Positions 9,282 to 17,776 of a stretch of DNA of 64,000 bases are shown here, one piece after another. Below the pieces are notes generated by a model, which worked only from the letters and a program-made list of their open reading frames with translations, had not been told where the DNA came from and made no database searches. The stretch is from contig NZ_JAEMWU010000003.1 in assembly GCF_017303215.1 (NCBI RefSeq), forward strand, positions 124,001-188,000. Direction: 5' to 3'. Source of the DNA: Microbacterium esteraromaticum. GTDB taxonomy: Bacteria; Actinomycetota; Actinomycetes; Actinomycetales; Microbacteriaceae. The stretch's first letter is position 1, and each line of letters opens with the position of its first letter. The position numbers and the translations under genes were made by a program.

Positions 9282-10393
9282 CCAACGCGCAGAACGAAGA
9301 CCGCAAGATCCAGGGACTGTCCCTGCGCGAACTCCCCAAGGTGTCGTTGCATGACCACCTGGACGGTGGCGTGCGGCCCGCGACGATTCTGGAACTGGCT
9401 GATGAGGCCGGTATCCCGACCCCGGCGGCGGATGCCCGCGGCTTGCGCCGTTGGTTCGCCGAGCAGTCGAATGCCGGATCGCTGACCGAGTACTTGAAGA
9501 CGTTCGACCTGGTCACCTCGGTGATGCAGTCCGAGCGCGCGCTCACGCGCATCGCGCGTGAGTTCGTCGTAGACCTCGCGCAGGACGGTGTGATCTACGG
9601 CGAGGTGCGCTGGGCGCCCGAGCAGCACGTCGGCGGCGGCCTCAGCCTCGCGCAGGCCGTGGATGCCGTGCAGCGCGGCATCGAAGAGGGCGAGGACGAG
9701 GTGGATGCTGCGGGTAGTGGCATTCGCGTCGGACAGATCCTCTCGGCGATGCGCCACGACAACCGGGCCCGTGAAGTCGCCGAGGTCGCGGTCGCGTTCC
9801 GCGAGCGCGGCGTCGTCGGATTCGACATCGCCGGTGCCGAGGACGGATTCCCCGCCTCGCAGCATCGGGACGCCTTCGACTTCCTGGCGTCGGAGTTCTT
9901 CCCCGTGACCGTACACGCCGGAGAGGCGGCCGGACTGGCATCCATCCGCTCGGCCCTGATCGACGGGCGCGCGTTGCGCCTCGGACACGGTGTGCGTCTG
10001 GCCGAGGATCTGCAGATCATCGAACAGGAGGGCGACGAGGTGCACGTGCAGTTCGGCGACCTCGCGCGCTGGGTGCGTGACCGCGAGATCCCGTTGGAGA
10101 TGTCGCCGTCGTCGAACGTGCAGACCGGTGCGATCGCCCGCTGGGGCGACGAGATCGCCGATCACCCGTTCGATCTGCTGTACCAGCTCGGCTTCTCGGT
10201 GACGGTCAACACCGACAACCGCACCATGAGCGGTACGACGCTCACGCGTGAGCTGGGTCTGCTGGTCGACGCGTTCGGCTATGACCTGGACGACCTCGAG
10301 ACATTCCAGTTCAACGCGGCGGCGGCGGCGTTCCTGCCGGTCGAGGAGCGCGAGGAACTTGTCGAGATGATCGCCGAGGGCTTCGAACGCTGA
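9278..10393 (+). CDS. add: Adenosine deaminase
   Basis: Converts adenosine and deoxyadenosine to inosine and deoxyinosine. The 371-residue protein has the zinc-binding H25-x-H27 motif in the N-terminal strand, the VHAGE catalytic motif, LGHGVRL, and SSNVQTG. The final metal motif reads NTDNRTMS, as in actinobacterial members, where many enzymes have NTDDP. It is last in the nucleoside operon; a short hairpin follows. Purine nucleoside phosphorylase at 24061-24894 would act on its product. Confidence 0.93.
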   Translation: MTNAQNEDRKIQGLSLRELPKVSLHDHLDGGVRPATILELADEAGIPTPAADARGLRRWFAEQSNAGSLTEYLKTFDLVTSVMQSERALTRIAREFVVDLAQDGVIYGEVRWAPEQHVGGGLSLAQAVDAVQRGIEEGEDEVDAAGSGIRVGQILSAMRHDNRAREVAEVAVAFRERGVVGFDIAGAEDGFPASQHRDAFDFLASEFFPVTVHAGEAAGLASIRSALIDGRALRLGHGVRLAEDLQIIEQEGDEVHVQFGDLARWVRDREIPLEMSPSSNVQTGAIARWGDEIADHPFDLLYQLGFSVTVNTDNRTMSGTTLTRELGLLVDAFGYDLDDLETFQFNAAAAAFLPVEEREELVEMIAEGFER

Positions 10394-10405
10394 GCCGAGC
10401 CGAGC

Positions 10406-10422
10406 GCTGATCGGCGATCAGC
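10406..10422. terminator. Short convergent hairpin after add
   Basis: Seven-base arms around a GGC loop lie between the convergent stop of add and the last codons of the minus-strand hydrolase. No T-tract is present on either side, so bidirectional terminator function is a guess from position. Confidence 0.4.
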
Positions 10423-11182
10423 CGAGCTCGTCCGCGAGACCGCTGACGAGCTCGGTGATCTGTGTTCGCATGTCGTCGTCCGAGATGCTCGGCGTGCCGT
10501 CGCCAGCTTGCGGGCCGTAGTTGCCGAACGACGCGTGCGCGGCGCCGTCGATCTGCACCATCTCGGCATCCGCGGGCAGCAGGTCCCGGGCATCGGCGAT
10601 CTTCTGCGGCGTCGACAGGCCGTCCTCGCTACCCGAGATGCTCAGCACCGGCAGCCCGGAACCCGACAGGTCCGCCGCGCAGTACGAGGCGAACAGCACG
10701 AGCGCGTCGGCGTCACCGGCGAGTTGGCAACCGCGCACTCCGCCGAGCGAGTGCCCGCCGACCATCCACGTGTCCACGTTCGGCGCCGCCGACGTGAAGG
10801 CGTCCATACCGCGCGGGTCGAAGAACGCCAGATTCAACCAGGGGCGGGTGATCACGACCGAGACACCGTGCTCGACCGCCACATCCTGCAGGATCGCGAT
10901 GTATGCCTCGGGTTGCACCTTCGCCCCGGGGATGAACACCAGCCCGCGGGTTGATCCGCCGGCGGCCGGCGTCAGCACGACGCCCTGCGGGGCATCGTCG
11001 ATCACCAGCCCGGGGTTCGCCTCGGCCCGGGCGAGAGGCTCCGGCTCGGCCGACATCACCCCGACCTGACTCCACACCAGCATCCCGGCGATCGCCAGCG
11101 CCACGGCCGCGAGCAGGCCCCACAGCGTCCATCGCAGCCAGCGGCCGCCGCGTCTGCCTCGACCCGCGCGTGTCTTCGCCAT
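10418..11182 (-). CDS. Membrane-anchored alpha/beta hydrolase
   Basis: Predicted hydrolase of 254 residues. A basic N-terminus and one membrane helix at about residues 16-38 suggest it is anchored with the catalytic domain outside. The nucleophile elbow is GGHSLGG with Ser145; the fold resembles the Abhydrolase_5 / dienelactone-hydrolase-like group. Its substrate cannot be told from sequence. It follows the epimerase-like gene by nine bases and is last in the flavin-monooxygenase cassette, so it may cleave an ester made or imported by that pathway (inference). Confidence 0.75.
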   Translation of the reverse strand: MAKTRAGRGRRGGRWLRWTLWGLLAAVALAIAGMLVWSQVGVMSAEPEPLARAEANPGLVIDDAPQGVVLTPAAGGSTRGLVFIPGAKVQPEAYIAILQDVAVEHGVSVVITRPWLNLAFFDPRGMDAFTSAAPNVDTWMVGGHSLGGVRGCQLAGDADALVLFASYCAADLSGSGLPVLSISGSEDGLSTPQKIADARDLLPADAEMVQIDGAAHASFGNYGPQAGDGTPSISDDDMRTQITELVSGLADELG

Positions 11183-11191
11183 CCCGCAAGG

Positions 11192-12139
11192 CTACCCGCG
11201 CGCGACGCCCGGATGCGTGCGCAGGTACTGCTCGAACGCCTCGTGGCTGGTGCGGTGGGGCGTGTAGCCGAACTGGTCTTTGAGGCGAGTGTTGTCGAGC
11301 ACGGGGCGGTACCGCAGGAAGCGCACCTGCTGCGGGCCGTGCGGCGTCAGCCGCAGTGCACGGCCGACCCACAGGGCGCCACTCAGTGCCCAGGCCGGCA
11401 CCACGAGCATCCGCTTGTCGAGACGCGTGGCGATCTCGGGGACGGTCATGCGCCCGTCGCCCGCGACGTTGAAGATGCCCGCCGGGCCATCGGTCGCGGC
11501 GCGCACCATCGCCGCGGCGACGTCGTCGACCCAGACGAACACGAACGGCGATTCGGAGCCCGCCACGCGCAGCAGGCGGCGGCCGTCCCACAGCGCGGTG
11601 ATCTGGTTGCGCACGGTCGGGCCGAGGATCGTGCCGATGCGGAAGACGACCTGCTCAAGGTGCGGATGCTCGTCGCGCGCCCGCGCCAGCAGCTCCTCGA
11701 CGAGGCGCTTGTGCCGCGAGTACGGGAACTCGTCGTTGCCGCGCACCGGATCGTCCTCGGTGAGCCAGTCGGGATTGTCGGGATGGTAGCCGTATGCGGC
11801 CCCCGAGCTGGAGACGACGAGGCGTCGCACGCCCGTGGCCACGCAGGCGGTGAGCAGGTTCTCAGTGCCGGTGACGTCGACGCGGTACTCCAGGTCGGTG
11901 TCGCGCCCCGGATTGACGATCGCCGCCAAGTGCACAACCGTGTCGATGCGGTGCTGGGCCAGCACGGGCGCCAGCGCCGTACCGTCGGTGACGTCGAACG
12001 GCGCCGAGACGACACCGGGAACCGAAGAGTCGCGCAGGTCACCGCTGACGACGAGATCGACGGCGGGATGTGCCGCCAGCAGAGCGGTGACATGCGAACC
12101 GAGGAACCCGGCACCGCCGGTGACCAGAACGCGCGTCAT
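11192..12139 (-). CDS. NAD-dependent epimerase/dehydratase-like protein (extended SDR)
   Basis: Extended short-chain dehydrogenase of 315 residues. The Rossmann motif TGGAGFLGSH is at residues 7-16 and the catalytic Tyr and Lys appear as YSRHK. Such proteins act on sugar nucleotides, sterols or other alcohols, and the substrate here is not evident. Its start overlaps the stop of the upstream transporter by four bases. The context with a flavin monooxygenase and bile-acid-type carrier favours a small-molecule catabolic role over cell-wall sugar synthesis, but this is inference. Confidence 0.75.
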   Translation of the reverse strand: MTRVLVTGGAGFLGSHVTALLAAHPAVDLVVSGDLRDSSVPGVVSAPFDVTDGTALAPVLAQHRIDTVVHLAAIVNPGRDTDLEYRVDVTGTENLLTACVATGVRRLVVSSSGAAYGYHPDNPDWLTEDDPVRGNDEFPYSRHKRLVEELLARARDEHPHLEQVVFRIGTILGPTVRNQITALWDGRRLLRVAGSESPFVFVWVDDVAAAMVRAATDGPAGIFNVAGDGRMTVPEIATRLDKRMLVVPAWALSGALWVGRALRLTPHGPQQVRFLRYRPVLDNTRLKDQFGYTPHRTSHEAFEQYLRTHPGVARG

Positions 12140-13116
12140 CGGGCATCCTCGTTGCTCGGGCCCGACGCGGCGCCGGGGGCGGCCGCGTGACGGCTCGCGT
12201 CACCCGACGCCGATCCGGTGCGCCGGCGCGTGTGCCGCGCCCACAGGCCCGCCACGAGGAGCCCGGCGATGATGTCCCAGATTCCCCACCAACCGGCGAC
12301 GACGGCCATGCCACCCAGTCCGCCGAAGAACGCGAAGATGAGCCCCAGCCCGAGTCCGGCATTGCGGATGCCGACCTCGAACGTCATCGCCTTGCGTTCG
12401 CGACTGCCGAGACCGCCGACGACGGCGGTGCCGTAGCCGATCGCCAGGGCCACGGCGTCGTGCACCGCCACGACGATCAGCACCGTGCCGATGACGCTGA
12501 CGAAGATCACCCAGTTGCCGGCCAGCGCGCCGATGATGAACCCGAGCAGCGCGATCAGGCTGAACCAGCGCACGAACGGCTGCACGCGCCGCGCGAAGCC
12601 GGGCAGCGCCGCCCGCAAGAGCAGGCCGAGCGCAAACGGCACACCGATGATCAGCACGATCTCCAGCAGCATCCGCGACGGATCCAACGCGACCGTGCGC
12701 AGCAGATCGCGTCCGGTGGGGTGCAGCGAGCCCCAGAACGCGATGCTGATCGGCATCGCGATGATGTAGAGCAGGTTGCCGACGGCGGTCATCGAGACTG
12801 ACAGGGCGACGTTGCCGCCCGAGCGATGAGTGAGCACCTGCGAGATGTTGCCTGGTGGGCAGCAGGCGACGACGATCATGCCGAGCGCCATCGATGCGCT
12901 GACCGGCAGGATCAGGGTGAGTCCGAACGTGACGGCCGGCAGCACCAGCAGTTGCGCCAGGATTGCGATGACGAACGGCTTCGGGTGCCGCGCCACGACC
13001 CGAAAGTCCTTCGGTGCGGTGTCGAGAGCGATGCCGAACATGATCAGGCCGAGTACGACGTTGAGGATCAGCAGGGTGCCCGGGGTGAAGTTCAGCACCA
13101 GGTCGTCGAAGTCCAT
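12136..13116 (-). CDS. Bile acid:sodium symporter family transporter
   Basis: Membrane carrier of the BASS family, 326 residues with about nine to ten helices. The conserved CCPPGN...VLTHRSGGNVALSVSMT region, which forms the sodium sites and crossover helix in this family, is intact at roughly residues 85-115. Family members move bile acids, organic acids or other amphipathic anions. The start codon shares one base with the stop of the monooxygenase gene. The charged C-terminal tail is probably cytoplasmic. The true substrate is unknown. Confidence 0.82.
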   Translation of the reverse strand: MDFDDLVLNFTPGTLLILNVVLGLIMFGIALDTAPKDFRVVARHPKPFVIAILAQLLVLPAVTFGLTLILPVSASMALGMIVVACCPPGNISQVLTHRSGGNVALSVSMTAVGNLLYIIAMPISIAFWGSLHPTGRDLLRTVALDPSRMLLEIVLIIGVPFALGLLLRAALPGFARRVQPFVRWFSLIALLGFIIGALAGNWVIFVSVIGTVLIVVAVHDAVALAIGYGTAVVGGLGSRERKAMTFEVGIRNAGLGLGLIFAFFGGLGGMAVVAGWWGIWDIIAGLLVAGLWARHTRRRTGSASGDASRHAAAPGAASGPSNEDAR

Positions 13117-14420
13117 CAGTCCTCCAGCGCCCGGGCGGCGGTGCGCACCGCCGAGCGGTAGGCGTCCTTGTTGACGTAGTACGACATGCGGTCGAGCCCG
13201 AGGTACCGGTAGCCGCCGCTGGTGTCGGGCCAGGGTTCGCCGGTCACCCGTTCGCGGAACGCCGTCGCCGCGGCGGGCCGCGTGTCGACGGCATCGAGGT
13301 ACGCCGCGAGCAGCTCGGCCTGCTCATACCGCCCCTGCCAGCCGATGCCCGACGCCTCGATCATGCCCATCACGTACAGGCCGTTGAACGAGGGCGGGAA
13401 CACATTGAGGAACAGGCGCGGCGCCGCTGCCTCCCAGTGCAGATGCTCCCGATCGACGAAGGGATAGTCGAGCGTGTAGCCCGTCGCGAGCAGGATCAGG
13501 TCGTACTCGGCGGCGGAGCCCTGGGGGAAGTGCGTCGATGCGCCGAAGTGCACGCGGGTACCGTCGAAGCGCTCGACGTCACCGCGGATGCGCAGGTCGC
13601 CCTGCCCGAGGTGATTCAGGATGAGCGTGTTGACGATCGGGTGCGACTCGTAGATGCGGTAGTCGGGCTTCGGGAATCCGAAGCGCACCGGATCGCCGGT
13701 GAACGCACGCAGCACTCGCGCGTCGACGGTCTGCTTGATGCGTGCGGGAAGCGGGCGGCGCTGATTGAGGGTGTCGGAGGGACGACCGAACAGATACCGC
13801 GGCACGAAGTAGTAACCGCGTCGCACGCTCATGTCGACCGACGCGGCATGGTGCACGGCATCGACGGCGATGTCGCAGCCGGAGTTGCCCGCACCGATGA
13901 CCAGAACGCGGCGTCCTGCGAGCTGCTCGGGGCGCTTGTACCGGCTGGTGTGCATGATCTCGCCGGTGAACGCCCCGGTGAAGGTCGGCACGTTGGGCTC
14001 GGCGAGGGTGCCGTTGGCAAGGATGACGCCGTCGTAGTGCTGGGGATCGTCGCCCTCGGCGAGCAGCGTCCAGCCGTCGCCGGCGCCGCCGGCCGGTTCG
14101 AGTCTGATGACCCGGGTGTTGAACCGGAACAGCTCACGCAGACTGAACCGGTCGGCGTACGCGTCGAAGTACTCCTTCAGCAGCCGGTGACCCGGATAGT
14201 CGACGTCCGAGTCCATCGGGAACTCGGTGAACTCCGTGGTGGTGCGCGATGAGATCACGTGCGCCGACTCATACATCGTGCTGCGGGGATTATCGATGTC
14301 CCACAGCCCGCCGACCCCGGACGAGGCCTCGTAGCCGGTGACGTGGATGCCGCGCCGCTGGAGGGCGCGCGCGGCGGCGAGACCTGACGGGCCGGCACCG
14401 ATGACGGCATATCTGTTCAT
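13116..14420 (-). CDS. Flavin-containing monooxygenase
   Basis: Class B flavoprotein monooxygenase, 434 residues, using NADPH and O2. The FAD-binding GAGPSG is at residues 8-13, the NADPH-binding GAGNSG at 176-181. Between them, residues 151-162 match the FMO fingerprint F-x-G-x3-H-x3-Y-K exactly, favouring an N- or S-oxygenating FMO over a Baeyer-Villiger enzyme, whose fingerprint ends in W-P/D. It leads a four-gene minus-strand cassette with one- and four-base overlaps. A 12-bp inverted repeat 38 bases upstream may be an operator or the end of the mtl transcript. Confidence 0.85.
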   Translation of the reverse strand: MNRYAVIGAGPSGLAAARALQRRGIHVTGYEASSGVGGLWDIDNPRSTMYESAHVISSRTTTEFTEFPMDSDVDYPGHRLLKEYFDAYADRFSLRELFRFNTRVIRLEPAGGAGDGWTLLAEGDDPQHYDGVILANGTLAEPNVPTFTGAFTGEIMHTSRYKRPEQLAGRRVLVIGAGNSGCDIAVDAVHHAASVDMSVRRGYYFVPRYLFGRPSDTLNQRRPLPARIKQTVDARVLRAFTGDPVRFGFPKPDYRIYESHPIVNTLILNHLGQGDLRIRGDVERFDGTRVHFGASTHFPQGSAAEYDLILLATGYTLDYPFVDREHLHWEAAAPRLFLNVFPPSFNGLYVMGMIEASGIGWQGRYEQAELLAAYLDAVDTRPAAATAFRERVTGEPWPDTSGGYRYLGLDRMSYYVNKDAYRSAVRTAARALED

Positions 14421-14457
14421 TTCACTCCCGCACGACGTCGTGCATCGCAGACGATCC

Positions 14458-14492
14458 CCCCGGGTAACCCTGATCGTAGCGGTTACCCGGGG
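14458..14492. terminator. 12-bp perfect inverted repeat between mtlD and the monooxygenase gene
   Basis: Arms CCCCGGGTAACC and GGTTACCCGGGG flank an 11-base spacer. It lies 19 bases past the mtlD stop and 38 bases before the monooxygenase start, both on the minus strand. It could terminate the mannitol operon, or the GGTTAC half-sites could be the operator of a repressor controlling the monooxygenase cassette. The sequence does not decide between them. Confidence 0.55.
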
Positions 14493-14510
14493 AGATCTCG
14501 CAAGCCCGCC

Positions 14511-15686
14511 CTACGGGGCGTGTGGTCCGCGCGCGCTGAGTGTGTCGGCGCGCGCGACGAACGCGTCCCTCACGGCGGGGAACAGCGGATGCCCGTCCTG
14601 GAGGCCCGTCACTGAAGTGGCCAGCGAGATGGCATCCTCGGTGCGCAGCCGCCGCTGCAGTTCGACGGACTGCTCGTCGGCGGGATCATCGAACGCGAGG
14701 GCGGCCGCGATGGCGCGCACGAGCGCCGTGGTCGGCAGTCCCAACTCGGCGCCCCGCGCGGCAGGACCCACGAACCGCTCGTGCCGTGAGAGCTTGCGCA
14801 CGGGCTGGCGGCCGACGCGCCAGACGGTGTCCGGCAGCGCGGGGTTCGCGAACCGGTGAAGGATGGTCGCACGATACGCCGCGAGATCGTCCGGATCGAA
14901 TCCGTGCACGGCTGCGAGCAAGGCCGATGTCTCTGCCAGGGCCGCTGACACTCCCGAGCGGATGCCGTCATCGGCCAGCGCGTCCGAGATGCGCTCGATT
15001 CCGGCCTGCGCGCCAAGGTAGGCCGTCGTCGCGTGGCCGGTGTTCACGGTGAACAACTTGCGCTCGATGTAGGGTGCCAGATCGTCGACGAAGTGCGCGC
15101 CGGGAATCCGCGGGGGGCTGTCACCGAACGGCGCGCGTTCGATCGCCCATTCGAAGAACGGCTCGACCGTCACATCGATGCCTCCCCCTGCAGGTTGACC
15201 CGGCACGATACGGTCGACCGCGGTGTTGGCGAACACTGCACGGCGGGACAGCGCGTCCCACTCTGCCCCCGCCTGGTCGGCGACCGCCGCACGCAGCGTG
15301 TCGGTGGCGCCGATCGCGTTCTCGCACGCCATCACCTGCAACGGTGCTGACGCGGCGGACCGACGTCGCAGCGCATCGACGATCGGTGCGGCGACGAAGG
15401 GCAGCACGTTCGGACCCACCGCGGTGGTCACCAGGTCAGCATCCGCGATCTCAGCGACCAGCGCCTCAGGGGCGGTGGCACTGTTGATCGCCCGGAACCC
15501 GGTCACCCGGGTGTTCCGACCGCCTTCGCCGACCTCGTGCACCGTGTAATCCTCGGCCGCGTTGATCGCGTCGACCAAAGCGGAGGCGACGTCGGCGAAC
15601 ACCAGCTCGTAGCCGCCCTCGTGCAGCAGCAGCCCGACGAACCCGCGTCCGATGTTCCCGGCGCCGAAGTGGACGGCCTTCATCAT
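14511..15686 (-). CDS. mtlD: Mannitol-1-phosphate 5-dehydrogenase
   Basis: Oxidises the mannitol 1-phosphate delivered by the PTS to fructose 6-phosphate with NAD. The 391-residue polyol-dehydrogenase-family protein starts with the dinucleotide motif FGAGNIGRGF. I chose the ATG at 15686, ten bases after the mtlF stop, because it has GCGGGGG ahead of it; an ATG 21 bases upstream overlaps mtlF and lacks a ribosome-binding site, and a second ATG directly follows. It is the last gene of the mannitol operon. Confidence 0.92.
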   Translation of the reverse strand: MMKAVHFGAGNIGRGFVGLLLHEGGYELVFADVASALVDAINAAEDYTVHEVGEGGRNTRVTGFRAINSATAPEALVAEIADADLVTTAVGPNVLPFVAAPIVDALRRRSAASAPLQVMACENAIGATDTLRAAVADQAGAEWDALSRRAVFANTAVDRIVPGQPAGGGIDVTVEPFFEWAIERAPFGDSPPRIPGAHFVDDLAPYIERKLFTVNTGHATTAYLGAQAGIERISDALADDGIRSGVSAALAETSALLAAVHGFDPDDLAAYRATILHRFANPALPDTVWRVGRQPVRKLSRHERFVGPAARGAELGLPTTALVRAIAAALAFDDPADEQSVELQRRLRTEDAISLATSVTGLQDGHPLFPAVRDAFVARADTLSARGPHAP

Positions 15687-15696
15687 GAGCCCCCGC

Positions 15697-16131
15697 TCAC
15701 GCTTCATTGACCGATGACAGCAGCGCGAACAGCTCCTCCCTGCTGCCGACGGTGTTTAGCCGGTTCACTTCGTCCTCATCCGAGAACAGCAGGGCGATCT
15801 GCGAGAGGATCTCGAGGTGCTCGCCGTCCTTGCCGGCGATGCCGATCACGAACGTCGCGCGCTCGCCGTCCCAGTCGACACCACCGTCGTAGCGCACGAC
15901 GCTCAGAGCCGAGCCGAGCACGGTCTCCTTGGCGTCGTTGGTGCCGTGGGGGATGGCCAACCCGTTGCCCATGTACGTCGATACCGTGCTCTCGCGCTGG
16001 TGCATCGCGGCGAGGTAGTCGCCGGTGACGGCACCGGCGGCGACCAGCACGTCGGCGGCCTCCTGCAGCGCCTCGTCCCGCGTGACTCCGCCGGGGCGGA
16101 TGCGGACGCGGTCGAGTGTCAGAACGCTCAT
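15697..16131 (-). CDS. mtlF: PTS mannitol-specific enzyme IIA
   Basis: Soluble phosphocarrier of the mannitol permease, 144 residues. It takes phosphate from HPr on His62 (in GLAIPHGTN) and passes it to the IIB domain of MtlA. The stand-alone form matches Gram-positive organisation, where IIA is separate from IICB. Its start overlaps the mtlA stop by four bases. Confidence 0.92.
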   Translation of the reverse strand: MSVLTLDRVRIRPGGVTRDEALQEAADVLVAAGAVTGDYLAAMHQRESTVSTYMGNGLAIPHGTNDAKETVLGSALSVVRYDGGVDWDGERATFVIGIAGKDGEHLEILSQIALLFSDEDEVNRLNTVGSREELFALLSSVNEA

Positions 16132-17738
16132 TTCTTCTCCTGTTCCGGGGTGGATTCGCGGATCATCTCGACGACCTCGTCGTAGCGCGGCGAGCTCATG
16201 AAGTTGTCGACCGAGACGTGCACCGCGTCGGGGGACTTGGCCGTGGCGCGGTCGGTCAGCTGCTGCTGCGTGATGATCACGTCTGCGGTGCCGTCGAGGT
16301 TCGCGATCGCGGCGTTAGTCACGGTCACTCCCTCGATTCCCGCCTTCTTGATCTTGTTGCGCAGCACGCTGGCGCCCATCGCCGACGACCCCATACCGGC
16401 ATCGCAGGCGAACACGACGCTGGTGATCTGCTTGGTTGCGACGGTTCCAGTCGTGGTCGCTCCGCCCTGGGCGCGCAGCGCGTCCATCGCGGCGGACGAA
16501 CGCCCCTTGTTCGCCTCGGTCTGCGCGATGGCTGCGTCGAAGGAGTCGGTCTCGGCGAGCAGGTCGCGACGACGTGAGGCGCGCAGGATCACCGCCGTGA
16601 TCAGGAACGTGACCGTCGCCGCGATCACCACCGACAGATACACGACCAGCAGGTTGCCCACGCCAGGACCGATGGCCGCTGCCGTGACGGCGATGATGCT
16701 GCCGGGCGCCGCCGGGAAGCCCAGCCCGCCGCCCAGGACCATGTTCGTCGTCACGCCCGCCATGCCGCCGGCGATCAGCGCCAGGATCGTGGCCGGCTTG
16801 CTCAGCGCGTACGGGAAGTAGATCTCGTGGATGCCGCCGAAGAACTGGATGATCGCCGCGCCGGGGGCCGACGCCTTGGCCGCGCCGACACCGAAGAAGC
16901 TGAAGGCGAGCAGCAAACCCACGCCGGGACCGGGGTTGGCCTCGATCAGGAACAGGATCGACTTTCCGGTCTCGGCAGCCTGCTCGATTCCCAAGGGCGT
17001 GAACACGCCGTGGTTGATGGCGTTGTTCAGGAACAGCACCTTCGCCGGTTCCACGATGATCGACACCAGCGGCAGCAGGTTGTAGGTCACCAGCCAGTCG
17101 ACGGCGGTGCCCAGTACGGCGCTGATGCCGAGGAAGAACGGACCGAACGCGAAGAAGCCGGCGATGGCGAGCACCATGCCCAGGATTCCGGCCGAGAAGT
17201 TGTTGATCAACATCTCGAAGCCGGGCTTGATCTTGCCGTCCCACAGGCGATCCATCCGCTTGGTGATCCACGCGGCGATCGGGCCCATGATCATGGCGCC
17301 AAGGAACATCGGGATGTTCGTGCCGAGGATGACACCCATCGTCGCGATGGTGGCGACCACGCCACCGCGCTCGCCGTAGACCATGCGGCCGGCGGTGTTG
17401 GCGATCAGCAGGGGCAGCAGATAGGTGATCATCGGGCCGACCAGCCCGACGTAGGCGAAGAAGTTACCGCCGTCGCCTTCCGCCAGAGCGGTCATGGCAC
17501 CCGGCCAGTTGATCACGGCCGCATCGCCGCCGCCGCCGATGATCTCGGCGACCGGATACCAGTGCCAGCCGAATGGGCTCTTCTCGCCGAAGAAGCCGGC
17601 GGGAATGAAGAGCATGGTGATGAAGCCCCAGGCGATGAACGCCGCTATGTTCGGCATGATCATGCCGGACAGGAACGTGCCGAAGCGTTGCACCGCGACG
17701 CGGGCTCCTCCGACTCTGGTGGGTGACGTCGTCGTCAT
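16128..17738 (-). CDS. mtlA: PTS mannitol-specific enzyme IICB
   Basis: Mannitol transporter, 536 residues: a multi-helix IIC channel (about residues 15-370), a charged linker, and a C-terminal IIB domain. The phosphorylated Cys is in VFACDAGMGSSAMG near residue 445. IIC contains the family GGIHEIYFPY motif. It imports mannitol and phosphorylates it to mannitol 1-phosphate. The next gene downstream is mtlF (coupled); upstream is ptsI at a distance of 38 bases. Confidence 0.93.
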   Translation of the reverse strand: MTTTSPTRVGGARVAVQRFGTFLSGMIMPNIAAFIAWGFITMLFIPAGFFGEKSPFGWHWYPVAEIIGGGGDAAVINWPGAMTALAEGDGGNFFAYVGLVGPMITYLLPLLIANTAGRMVYGERGGVVATIATMGVILGTNIPMFLGAMIMGPIAAWITKRMDRLWDGKIKPGFEMLINNFSAGILGMVLAIAGFFAFGPFFLGISAVLGTAVDWLVTYNLLPLVSIIVEPAKVLFLNNAINHGVFTPLGIEQAAETGKSILFLIEANPGPGVGLLLAFSFFGVGAAKASAPGAAIIQFFGGIHEIYFPYALSKPATILALIAGGMAGVTTNMVLGGGLGFPAAPGSIIAVTAAAIGPGVGNLLVVYLSVVIAATVTFLITAVILRASRRRDLLAETDSFDAAIAQTEANKGRSSAAMDALRAQGGATTTGTVATKQITSVVFACDAGMGSSAMGASVLRNKIKKAGIEGVTVTNAAIANLDGTADVIITQQQLTDRATAKSPDAVHVSVDNFMSSPRYDEVVEMIRESTPEQEKK

Positions 17739-17776
17739 GATGTGTCTCTCTCTTCTCGGGTGAGGCGGGTACAGCG

